64,000 nt of DNA from Mogibacterium diversum (GTDB lineage Bacteria > Bacillota > Clostridia > Peptostreptococcales > Anaerovoracaceae): positions 310,001 to 374,000 of the forward strand of contig NZ_CP027228.1 in assembly GCF_002998925.1 (NCBI RefSeq). Reading direction: 5' to 3'. Both the position numbers and the translations under genes were made by a program. The notes under the pieces are model-generated. The model was not told the origin of the DNA. It made no database searches and worked only from the letters and a program-made list of their open reading frames with translations. Positions within the stretch are counted from its first letter, which is position 1; the number at the start of each line of letters is the position of its first letter. This document shows, piece after piece, positions 51,849-59,449 of the stretch.

Positions 51849-53567
51849 ATGATCGACTATAAGGTACAGATTGCACAAATTATTGCTAAGCAGGAAATTG
51901 GGTTAACTGCCGAAGAAATTGCCGAAATGATTGAGGTTCCAACCGATCCTAAAAATGGTGATTTTGCATTTCCTTGCTTTAGATTAGCGAAGACGATGAG
52001 AAAAGCTCCGCAGATGATCGCTGCTGATGTTGCATCGTCAATCGAAAATGAATCTATCTTTGATAAGGTTGAACAGGTCAATGCATATGTGAATATGTTT
52101 ATCTGTAAGGATGCGTTTGTGCGAAATGTCGTTTCGGAAGTTGTTTCCCTTGGATGTGAATACGGTAAATCTAATGTTGGCGAAGGGAAAACGGTAATAG
52201 TAGAGTTCTCATCACCTAACATCGCTAAGCCATTCCATATCGGACACATCAGAAGCACGGTTATCGGAAATTCAATCTACAAGCTGTATGATGCCACTGG
52301 TTATGATGTTGTTAGAATCAACCACCTCGGAGACTACGGTACACAGTTTGGGAAGATGATTGTTGCTTATAGGCTTTGGGGAAGCGAGGAAGAACTAGAA
52401 AAGAATCCTATAAAATCACTTCTTAAATACTATACGAAGTTTCACGAAGAAGCTGAGAAGGACCCTAGCCTAGACGATAAGGCTAGAGAGACTTTTGCCA
52501 AGCTAGAGAACGGTGAACCCGAAGAGGTTGAGCTATGGAAAAGATTTAGAGAGCTAAGCCTCGAAGAGTTTAGCAGGGTTTATAAGATGCTTGACATCGA
52601 GTTTGATTCATATGCAGGTGAGAGTTTCTATTCTGATAAGATGCCAGCAGTTCTGAAGGAGTTAAAGGATAAGAACCTTATGCACGAATCGAGAGGTGCT
52701 CAGATAGTAGACCTCGAAGATTACGATATGCCTCCAGCTGTTATCACGAAGTCTGATGGTTCGAGTCTATATGCTACTAGAGATATTGCTGCTGCTATTT
52801 ATAGAAAGCAGCACTACGATTTCTACAAGAACATCTACGTAGTAGCAACACAGCAGAATCTCCACTTTAAGCAGTGGAAACAGGTCCTAGCCTTGATGGG
52901 ATATTCATGGGAAAAGGATTGTATCCACGTTCCATTTGGTCTAGTAAGCCTTGAAGAAGGCACGATGTCTACTCGCAAGGGGAGAGTGGTATTCTTAGAG
53001 GATGTACTTAATAAAGCCGTTGAGAAGACTAGAGAGATAATCTCGGAGAAGAATACCAGTGGTATTGATATCGATGAGATTTCTAAAGAAGTAGGAATTG
53101 GCGCAGTTATATTCCAAGAACTGTCTAACAACAGGATTAAAGATTATGTATTTTCATGGGATAAAATTCTTAACTTTGATGGTGAGACAGGACCTTATGT
53201 TCAGTATACACATGCTAGAGCATCTAGCGTCCTAAGAAATGCATCGCAGCAGGAACTAGACAGGATTAAGAGTTGTGATATCAAAGATTTTAGCTATGTA
53301 ACATCAGATAGTGCTTATGAGCTAACTAAGCTTATATATAGGGTGCCAGAGGTTGTAAGAGAAGCTGCAGCTAAGTATGAACCATCAATTCTTACGAGAC
53401 ATCTTATAGACATCGCACAGAGCTTTAATAGGTTCTATCATGATGAACATATTTTAGTGGATAATGAGGAAGAGAAAGTTGAAAAGCTAGCGCTAGTATA
53501 TGCTACTAAAGTTACAATTGCTAACTGTTTAGCTATTTTGGGTATAAAAGCGCCAGATAAAATGTAG
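51849..53567 (+). CDS. argS: Arginyl-tRNA synthetase
   Basis: ArgS charges tRNA-Arg. The 572-aa protein has the class I HIGH motif (His120-Ile-Gly-His123 in NIAKPFHIGHIRST), an N-terminal domain for tRNA D-loop recognition, INHLGDYGTQFGKM, and the KMSKS-region equivalent EEGTMSTRKGRVVFLEDVL. The C-terminal DALR-type anticodon domain follows (RASSVLRNA...). Length is normal. A GAGGAG site about 11 bases before the ATG is loosely spaced. It precedes the radical-SAM-like gene by 11 bp. Confidence 0.97.
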   Translation: MIDYKVQIAQIIAKQEIGLTAEEIAEMIEVPTDPKNGDFAFPCFRLAKTMRKAPQMIAADVASSIENESIFDKVEQVNAYVNMFICKDAFVRNVVSEVVSLGCEYGKSNVGEGKTVIVEFSSPNIAKPFHIGHIRSTVIGNSIYKLYDATGYDVVRINHLGDYGTQFGKMIVAYRLWGSEEELEKNPIKSLLKYYTKFHEEAEKDPSLDDKARETFAKLENGEPEEVELWKRFRELSLEEFSRVYKMLDIEFDSYAGESFYSDKMPAVLKELKDKNLMHESRGAQIVDLEDYDMPPAVITKSDGSSLYATRDIAAAIYRKQHYDFYKNIYVVATQQNLHFKQWKQVLALMGYSWEKDCIHVPFGLVSLEEGTMSTRKGRVVFLEDVLNKAVEKTREIISEKNTSGIDIDEISKEVGIGAVIFQELSNNRIKDYVFSWDKILNFDGETGPYVQYTHARASSVLRNASQQELDRIKSCDIKDFSYVTSDSAYELTKLIYRVPEVVREAAAKYEPSILTRHLIDIAQSFNRFYHDEHILVDNEEEKVEKLALVYATKVTIANCLAILGIKAPDKM

Positions 53568-53578
53568 GGGAGACAACG

Positions 53579-55108
53579 ATGAAGCTATTGCTCAGCACAG
53601 TCAAGACAGATTGCTTTGATTCAAAGCTAGCACTCAAGAACATGTATAATGTCGTTGGGAACGCACCGTTAGAGGTGACTCTCAAGGAATTTGAATTGAG
53701 TGAAGATGACCAGAGGATTTATGAAGAATTGCTTGATAAGAAGTACAGTATCCTGTATTTCCATGCTGATGAAATCAATGAATCCAAGATAGTGCACATT
53801 TGCGAGATGATTAAGAAGGCTATCCCAAGCTGTATTACAATTATCGGTGGCAAGGAAGTGAGTTTTGAGACTCGTGAATTCATGCTAGCACACCCAGAGG
53901 TGGACTACGTTTTCCGCGGTGAAGGCGAGAAGGTTCTGTTTGACTTCGTGCGTTCGATTATCACGTATAGTTTTAATTTTGAGAGCATAGATGGACTAGC
54001 TTATAGAGAGAATGATGAGATTCTTGTAAATAAGATTGGCGAGCCGATTCGTTATGAAGATATTCCATTTGCATATGATAAGTTTGAAGTTCAGGAAGGT
54101 GAGACGGTATATTACGAATCGTCTAGAGGTGTTCCCGATACTTGCCACTATTCTCAGTACATGCCAGGTATGTCTCTGCGTTCCTTATCACTAAACAGAA
54201 TTTGTAATGAACTCAGATACTTCCTCGTCAAGAAAGCCTGCAGAGTTGAGTTTGTGGAAAAATGGTTTAACTACGATGTTTCTAGGGCTTATAGAATTTG
54301 GGAATATCTTATTAACAATGATAATGGGTTTACGTCGTTCTCGTTCGATGTGAATGGTGATTTGCTAGATGAAGAAACGGTTGAGCTACTTAGCGAGGCG
54401 CGAGAAGGTTTATTCCACTTCAATATAGATATCGAGAGCACCAATGCAGTTGCACTAGCGGCAGCCGGGCGTAAGGAAAATATATATCAGCTTATGTATA
54501 ACGTATCTAAACTTTTGCAGAACAGCAAGGTGAATGTAAGGGTTATACAGAGAGTAGGGCTACCAGGTGAGACGATAGAATTATTTGAAAGATCGTTTAA
54601 CAAGATATATAACCTAGGGGCTGATGAGTTTGACATAGAAGTTCTTCGCATTAAGAAGGGGACGATGTTTAGGCAGAATGCTGATGAGTTTGGCTATGAA
54701 TACAGCAGAGAATACCCTAATGAAGTCATAACTAATGATTACATTTCAGCTGCTAATATAGTTAGAACCAAGCTAGTTGCTGAAACGGTGAAACGTTTCG
54801 AGCATGGCTTTGAAGATTCTATCGGCAAGATATTGTTCGATGCTGGCATGAAGCCATTCGCATTTTTCGATGGACTTACGTCATTCATAATGGAGAATGA
54901 TCTTACATGCAAGCTAGGCAAAGAGGAGAATCTTTATAGGGTTCTTTATACGTATGCTGCAGAGATATATGATAAGAATGAGGATACGCTGAAGCTGCAG
55001 GTGCTTCAAGAAGTGCTACACAGCGATATGAACAACAATGTTTCGCACGATGTGATTAGAAGACTAGAACGTAAAGGTTGGGAAATACATGTCAAAGCAA
55101 AAAGCTAA
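53579..55108 (+). CDS. B12-binding/radical-SAM-like protein lacking two cluster cysteines
   Basis: The 509-aa protein resembles the B12-binding radical SAM DUF4080 family: an N-terminal cobalamin-binding-like Rossmann domain (ITIIGGKEVSFETREFMLAHPEVDYVFRGEGE, GLAYR) and a TIM-barrel-like second half (FSFDVNGDLLDEETVELLSEAREG, QRVGLPGETIE). The cluster motif normally written C-x3-C-x2-C after YYESSRG reads Val185-PDT-Cys189-HY-Ser192, so only one cysteine remains. It probably cannot hold the usual [4Fe-4S]-SAM cluster. GGGGAG precedes the ATG. It overlaps the TPR gene by 20 bp, so the two likely function together. Confidence 0.85.
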   Translation: MKLLLSTVKTDCFDSKLALKNMYNVVGNAPLEVTLKEFELSEDDQRIYEELLDKKYSILYFHADEINESKIVHICEMIKKAIPSCITIIGGKEVSFETREFMLAHPEVDYVFRGEGEKVLFDFVRSIITYSFNFESIDGLAYRENDEILVNKIGEPIRYEDIPFAYDKFEVQEGETVYYESSRGVPDTCHYSQYMPGMSLRSLSLNRICNELRYFLVKKACRVEFVEKWFNYDVSRAYRIWEYLINNDNGFTSFSFDVNGDLLDEETVELLSEAREGLFHFNIDIESTNAVALAAAGRKENIYQLMYNVSKLLQNSKVNVRVIQRVGLPGETIELFERSFNKIYNLGADEFDIEVLRIKKGTMFRQNADEFGYEYSREYPNEVITNDYISAANIVRTKLVAETVKRFEHGFEDSIGKILFDAGMKPFAFFDGLTSFIMENDLTCKLGKEENLYRVLYTYAAEIYDKNEDTLKLQVLQEVLHSDMNNNVSHDVIRRLERKGWEIHVKAKS

Positions 55109-56096
55109 ACAAGATCGCATCGCAAAATACCTCCAAAATTTAAATGGAGGTATTTTGTTTGATGAACTATCAGACAAATACTTAAAAGAGGCAGGAGTAT
55201 TTGAAATACTTCACGGCATTCCTGTTCCTATTTCGGCTGGAGTGAGTGACGAGCTTACAACACTGACAATAGCTTTTGGTATGGCAAGAGTAATCGGAGC
55301 AGATACCAACTTTAAATATAAGGATAGCTACATAGCCTATATTAAACATATATTCGGAGAAGAAGCGAGTAAAGCGCTTATTGCAGAGGGTGCCAAGTAT
55401 GGTCAATCTGAAAACTACGATGTTGCTGCGATGTTCTTTAGAGCAGTACTGATATTTGATCCTAAGTCGCGGGATGCACTTTACCTATACGGCAGGGCTT
55501 GTAAGGATGCATATGAACAAGAAGATGAAGATGAATCTTATATTGGAAGTTTTAAAGCAGAGTCACTCGAAGTATTTGAACTTCTAACTATGATCCATCC
55601 AGATTTTGCTATGGGCTACTACTTCCTTGGTTATGGATATGCGAACATGGGACTATACACGAAGGCAAGCCTTACGTGGAAATCATTTATAGAACTGACA
55701 GCAGCCTCTGGAGATTCTGAAATTGAAGAGCTTCGTAGTGAGATTTCCGAGAGATTGGAAACACTCGAAGAACCAGTGAAGATAGAGGAGGGGGTAAACT
55801 GCGTACTTAGCGGAGACTATTTAGGAGGTCTTGAGATCCTATCTAGATACAAGGATGGAAATTATCGTGATTGGTGGCCTCTATGGTACTACATGGCGGT
55901 ATGTGCAGCATCTCTAGGTGAAGCAGAGTCAGCGATTGATTATTATAAGCAGGCGCTGATTTATACTCCTAGCAATACAGATATTATGGAGGAACTAGCC
56001 TCGGTTTATACTGCGATAGGAGATCAGGTAAATGCTTCTAAGTATTTAAATAAGATCGATATAGTTAAGAATAATATAGAACAAGAAAAATTCTAA
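55089..56096 (+). CDS. TPR-repeat protein
   Basis: The 335-aa protein is built from tetratricopeptide repeats: for example YDVAAMFFRAVLIFDPKSRDALYLYGRACKDAYE, DFAMGYYFLGYGYANMGLYTKASLTWKSFIEL, and GEAESAIDYYKQALIYTPSNTDIMEELASVYTAIGD. TPR proteins are scaffolds for protein complexes. There is no signal peptide. It begins inside the end of the radical-SAM-like gene (20-bp overlap), indicating coupled expression. A perfect inverted repeat (55124-55156) lies within its first codons. Confidence 0.92.
   Translation: MSKQKAKQDRIAKYLQNLNGGILFDELSDKYLKEAGVFEILHGIPVPISAGVSDELTTLTIAFGMARVIGADTNFKYKDSYIAYIKHIFGEEASKALIAEGAKYGQSENYDVAAMFFRAVLIFDPKSRDALYLYGRACKDAYEQEDEDESYIGSFKAESLEVFELLTMIHPDFAMGYYFLGYGYANMGLYTKASLTWKSFIELTAASGDSEIEELRSEISERLETLEEPVKIEEGVNCVLSGDYLGGLEILSRYKDGNYRDWWPLWYYMAVCAASLGEAESAIDYYKQALIYTPSNTDIMEELASVYTAIGDQVNASKYLNKIDIVKNNIEQEKF
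55124..55156 (+). other. Hairpin inside the TPR gene start
   Basis: AAAATACCTCCA and TGGAGGTATTTT are exact complements 9 bases apart, with TTTTGTTT after. It looks like an intrinsic terminator within coding sequence and contains a GGAGG, so it might influence expression of the TPR gene. Function not shown. Confidence 0.45.
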
Positions 56097-56105
56097 GGAT
56101 TGGGA

Positions 56106-56792
56106 ATGCAACATTTTTTTAGACATACATTAGATGGTGACCCACACCTAAACATGAAACTGATATATGCGGGTCTAGTTATCGCAATAATTATTGCATA
56201 TAGATTTAGAAAAAATGATAAATTGCTGAAAGTATTGCTAGCTACCAATGTGCTACTTCAGATTATACTATTTATCTGGTACTTGGGGTATAAGGAGCTT
56301 TTTATAATGGAAGGGCTGCCTTTATATCACTGCAGGATTGCTGTGCTTATGATGGCAGTGGGATATGTAGCAAAGAAACCGGTGATTTCTAGGTACTTTG
56401 CGTGGCTTGGAATAATAGGAACCATAATAGCATTTGGCGTACCGGATCCATCTGACTATTTGTGGCCGCATCTAACTAATATTACATTCATATGCACTCA
56501 TTATCTAATCGCTATGAGTTCACTTATTATTATTTCGAGGAATGAAGTAAAGCTAAATTTTAGAGATGTAGTATTGATTACATTTATTATGAATTTAGTG
56601 ATTATGATTGCAAATACGATTCTTGGAAGCAACTATAGTTACTTGATGAAATTGCCTCCAGCACTTCCTATTGAAGTCAATAAGTATATTATATTCACGA
56701 TAATGACTATACTTCTAATAATTGGTGAAATGCTTCTCGATAAAATATCTGTGGCAAAAACGAATAAGGGTGTAAGCGACCTAAGTGCATAG
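56106..56792 (+). CDS. TIGR02206/YwaF-like integral membrane protein
   Basis: The 228-aa protein is hydrophobic with about six or seven helices and the YwaF/TIGR02206 pattern: QHFFRHTLDGDPHLNMKL at the start, PLYHCRIAVLMMAVGYVAKKP in the second third, WPHLTNITFICTHYLIAMSSL and the C-terminal LPPALPIEVNKYI. No function is known for the family. ATG 56106 follows AAGG with eight-base spacing; a TTG at 56100 is another option. It starts about ten bases after the TPR gene and may be its operon partner. Confidence 0.88.
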   Translation: MQHFFRHTLDGDPHLNMKLIYAGLVIAIIIAYRFRKNDKLLKVLLATNVLLQIILFIWYLGYKELFIMEGLPLYHCRIAVLMMAVGYVAKKPVISRYFAWLGIIGTIIAFGVPDPSDYLWPHLTNITFICTHYLIAMSSLIIISRNEVKLNFRDVVLITFIMNLVIMIANTILGSNYSYLMKLPPALPIEVNKYIIFTIMTILLIIGEMLLDKISVAKTNKGVSDLSA

Positions 56793-56891
56793 TTACCTAG
56801 GTCGCTATAAAAGCACGATATTTACATAAAACCGCTTGACAGCCTATTATGTGTAGTGTAAAATAAGGAAGTCGCAAATGCGGGATGATGT

Positions 56892-56966
56892 TCCGAGGTA
56901 GCTCAATGGCAGAGCAACCGGCTGTTAACCGGTAGGTTGTGGGTTCGAGCCCCACCCTCGGAGCCA
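56892..56966 (+). tRNA. tRNA-Asn(GTT)
   Basis: Acceptor TCCGAGG/CCTCGGA, anticodon GTT at 56934-56936, T-loop GGTTCGAGCC, encoded CCA. Confidence 0.95.
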
Positions 56967-56976
56967 TTGAATTTGT

Positions 56977-57065
56977 GCCGGAATGGCGGAATTGGCAGAC
57001 GCCCGGGACTTAAAATCCCGTGAGAAGTGATTCTCGTACCGGTTCGACCCCGGTTTCCGGCACCA
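56977..57065 (+). tRNA. tRNA-Leu(TAA)
   Basis: Acceptor GCCGGAA/TTCCGGC, anticodon TAA at 57011-57013 in loop CTTAAAA, long variable arm, encoded CCA. Confidence 0.95.
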
Positions 57066-57076
57066 ATTATAGATAT

Positions 57077-57152
<76 letters not shown>

Positions 57153-57161
57153 ACGAAAAGT

Positions 57162-57194
57162 AACGACTTTGGAGTAATCTGAAGTCGTTTTTTA
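57162..57194 (+). terminator. Terminator after the tRNA Asn-Leu-fMet group
   Basis: AACGACTT and AAGTCGTT pair around TGGAGTAATCTG, then TTTTATT. Confidence 0.88.
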
Positions 57195-57281
57195 TTATCT
57201 AAATAATTATTGTTTAATATCATGTTTTCTGATAAGATAATCTACTTTGCAGTTATAGCGTGCAAGCGAGGTAATCTTGGT

Positions 57282-57527
57282 ATGAACAATAAAACTATTA
57301 ATAAACATTATGTCTATGGTAAGTATATGGATAAAAATCTGCCTGATAAGACAGTCTTAGATGTTTCAGATAAATTTAAAAGCATTCTAGGATTCAAAAT
57401 AGAAAATATTACTTTTAAAAGAAATGATTTTAAAATAGAATCAAGAGGATATCGCAATCCTTCTGTTTCATTACACCTCGAAAAAGAGAGGAAGGTAGAG
57501 TTAAGACTAAAATATAATCCCGAGTAA
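57282..57527 (+). CDS. Small unknown protein (81 aa)
   Basis: The frame is open from 57210; I take ATG 57282 (GAGGTAAT upstream, loosely spaced) because the earlier residues are very hydrophobic and unlike the rest. The product starts MNNKTINKHYVYGKYMDKNL and alternates charged and hydrophobic residues in its second half (KIENITFKRNDFKIES), so it looks like a real small globular protein. No family recognised. It follows the tRNA terminator and is followed by a hairpin at 57557. Confidence 0.45.
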   Translation: MNNKTINKHYVYGKYMDKNLPDKTVLDVSDKFKSILGFKIENITFKRNDFKIESRGYRNPSVSLHLEKERKVELRLKYNPE

Positions 57528-57556
57528 CGATTTATTTATACAAATGTGTTAGTGAA

Positions 57557-57588
57557 ATGCATGCTGCGGCTGTTGCTGCAGCATGCAT
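57557..57588. terminator. Hairpin between the small ORF and the YprB-like gene
   Basis: ATGCATGCTGC and GCAGCATGCAT are exact complements 10 bases apart; only short T tracts follow. Probably a shared terminator for convergent genes. Confidence 0.6.
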
Positions 57589-57658
57589 TGTTCTATCATT
57601 AGGCAAACAAAAATATAACTATTAAAATACACAGTCCTTACAATTTAGTTTATGTGGG

Positions 57659-58990
57659 TTATACAGTTCTATACAACTGAGTGCTGATAAGAACTGAGAG
57701 CAGGTTGATCTCTCGGTTCAATTCCGAACCTTCATTTACCAGGAGCAGATAATCGTTAATAAGATTATCAGAATCCTTTAATAGGTGGGCACATTTAATT
57801 TGAGTATTATCACCAGAAGATTCCGCATCTAATAGCATTTTTTTGATATCAAGGAACTGAGAGTTTTCGTGCTTCTCGAGTGGAACTCTAATCTGATATG
57901 AGCAGTTTTCTTTGATGAATTCAGCACTAATAGATGATGCTGTTTCTGGAAAGAAATTAGCGTTTATTGCGAAATCGGTATTATCGGATAGCTTGTGCGG
58001 CGCACGGAGCTGCCTGCCCGCCACGGTCAGGCAGCCGGCGGCGAGCCTTGGTCTTGCTGTCAGCTCGCCGCCAGCAGACGGGAGCCCAGCTCCCGTCTGC
58101 GCCAGCGCCGCGTCCAAGCGGTGGTTCGAAACAATAGGCGCCATATTCGCATCAGAATCAGCGCTCGCCCCAGGCTCAGAGTTTATACAAGATCGATTAC
58201 TGCCATCAGATGCTGCGTTCAAATCATAAGCGTTGCTAGCACCATAAGCGGTGCGCATATCAGACGTCACATTCGCATCATGAATTCCAGCCCCATTAAA
58301 GCCATCACACCCATTATCGCCTTCGCCGAGCACGGCGCCAAAATTGTTTCGACCGATTATATTGAACAGATGACAGAGCTGTAGGACATCCTCACGGTTA
58401 TGCGTGAGGATTATCTTTTCTATTACAGAATCCTGATTAATAGCATATTCGGCAAACAGCTTGACGCTTTCTCGTCCAGATATTACATCTTTTCGATTTG
58501 AACTGATTCCAAAGTGCTGCTCAACATTCTTTTGACTTAACGAACCAATCTGTGATTTAAGGCCAGTATTCGATCTTATGAAATTATATAAATCAAATTC
58601 ATACATATTTAAAACATAAGGGAGATTTTTCGTTGCAAGTCGCTGCTTCATGAATGGAATATCAAATGAGGCCCCATTATATGTGATTAAATAATCGACA
58701 CTTTCATCTTTAAGAAAATTCATAGTAGCCATAATTACGCGGTCTTCTTCATATGGATTTTCAGCAAGAAATTGAGTTATGGTCACGCCTTTGCTATTAG
58801 GTATAAGACAAGCCGTCAGAATGATTTTATTTCCGCGCTGTGCGGAGAGGCCCGTTGTTTCAATATCAAATATGCATGGCTTTAGTCCGCCGTGATACAA
58901 ATCGAATATTTGTCCTGAGTAAATATAAGTGTTATAAGATCTAGTAAATTTTTTCATGTCTTTATTTTTAGTTATGTCAAAAACTGACAT
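57659..58990 (-). CDS. YprB-like ribonuclease-H-fold exonuclease with inserted GC-rich linker
   Basis: The 443-aa protein starts with a DEDD-type 3'-5' exonuclease domain: FDIETTGLSAQRGNKI (Asp and Glu), LITYNGASFDIPFMKQR (third acid) and THNREDVLQLCHLFNI (last Asp). This is the YprB/RNase-H-like family, probably acting on nucleic acid ends. Between about residues 230 and 340 lies a low-complexity, GC-rich segment (ASADSDANMAP..., ALAQTGAGLPSAGGELTARPRL), followed by a helical C-terminus. The GC-rich part coincides with three palindromes (58009-58100). The start ATG has no clear ribosome-binding site; ATG 58957 is an alternative. Confidence 0.83.
   Translation of the reverse strand: MSVFDITKNKDMKKFTRSYNTYIYSGQIFDLYHGGLKPCIFDIETTGLSAQRGNKIILTACLIPNSKGVTITQFLAENPYEEDRVIMATMNFLKDESVDYLITYNGASFDIPFMKQRLATKNLPYVLNMYEFDLYNFIRSNTGLKSQIGSLSQKNVEQHFGISSNRKDVISGRESVKLFAEYAINQDSVIEKIILTHNREDVLQLCHLFNIIGRNNFGAVLGEGDNGCDGFNGAGIHDANVTSDMRTAYGASNAYDLNAASDGSNRSCINSEPGASADSDANMAPIVSNHRLDAALAQTGAGLPSAGGELTARPRLAAGCLTVAGRQLRAPHKLSDNTDFAINANFFPETASSISAEFIKENCSYQIRVPLEKHENSQFLDIKKMLLDAESSGDNTQIKCAHLLKDSDNLINDYLLLVNEGSELNREINLLSVLISTQLYRTV
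58009..58100. repeat. GC-rich triple-palindrome insert within the YprB-like gene
   Basis: Three perfect inverted repeats lie in succession in a GC-rich stretch (about 57995-58130): GCTGCCTG/CAGGCAGC (58009-58016 and 58028-58035), GGCGGCGAGC/GCTCGCCGCC (58037-58046 and 58063-58072) and GCAGACGGGAGC/GCTCCCGTCTGC (58074-58085 and 58089-58100, three-base loop). The surrounding gene is near 40% GC; this patch is strongly GC-rich and keeps the reading frame. It has the appearance of a mobile palindromic element inserted in frame. Confidence 0.8.
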
Positions 58991-59088
58991 ATAAGTGCTT
59001 ATTAAGAAATATAATAATATCTAATATCTAAATCTGTCATTAATTGAAATGATATCTGCTATGTTTTATTACTATAATTCATTAGCAC

Positions 59089-59180
59089 AAAAAAGTAAAA
59101 CAGACTACAGGGGAGTAGTCTGTTTTGTAAAAAGGGTATTGGGACTAGAGATTAAGAGATTGCCAGGGAGACAATCTCTA
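59089..59180 (-). ncRNA. Candidate minus-strand small RNA with C-rich loops
   Basis: On the minus strand TTGCAA (59210-59215), 17-base spacer, TATAAT (59187-59192) form a good promoter. The RNA starting near 59180 begins with AGAGATTG/CAATCTCT (59155-59179) whose loop is TCTCCCTGG, then CTAGTCCCAATACCC, and ends with the perfect 12-base stem AAAACAGACTAC/GTAGTCTGTTTT (59097-59126) whose loop is TCCCCT, followed by a T run (59089-59094). The C-rich loops are complementary to GGAG/GGGGA Shine-Dalgarno sequences. Confidence 0.6.
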
Positions 59181-59322
59181 TAAATGATTATAGTCGCTCT
59201 TTGTACATTTTGCAATACTTAATGTGATAATAATTATACTAGTAACATAATTAATATTTTTAGTGAATGATTATTCGATTGATTTATGTGATGAAAAGTG
59301 GATTTTACAGGAATAAATAAAA

Positions 59323-59423
59323 AAGGGGACAACTTTCGGCTTGCAAGTTTAGCTGAATCACACCTACAAAAGCTAGCATGTCTAACTTTTAGGGTTCAAA
59401 CTAAAGCGTTAAGTAGTCCTCTT
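59323..59423 (-). ncRNA. Candidate rod-shaped structured RNA downstream of ychF
   Basis: Co-linear pairings enclose the region: AAGGGGAC (59323-59330) with GTCCTCTT (59416-59423), ACTT (59332-59335) with AAGT (59411-59414), TTTAG (59348-59352) with CTAAA (59401-59405), and a nine-base hairpin AAAAGCTAG/CTAACTTTT (59368-59376, 59382-59390). Read on the minus strand the last arm is followed by TTTTTTATTT. It does not match the riboswitch or 6S/SRP consensus I know. It may be a 3'UTR structure of ychF or an independent RNA. Confidence 0.42.
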
Positions 59424-59449
59424 ATCATAAGATGCATATAAATTATTTT

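Noticed and set aside
57912..58384. + strand ORFs across the GC-rich segment of the YprB-like gene
   Set aside because: They arise from the GC-rich patch and lie antisense to a protein with clear exonuclease motifs.
59323..59423. 6S RNA or SRP RNA
   Set aside because: No SRP apical motif (GGAA loop with GCAGCC) and too short for a usual 6S RNA; left as unassigned.
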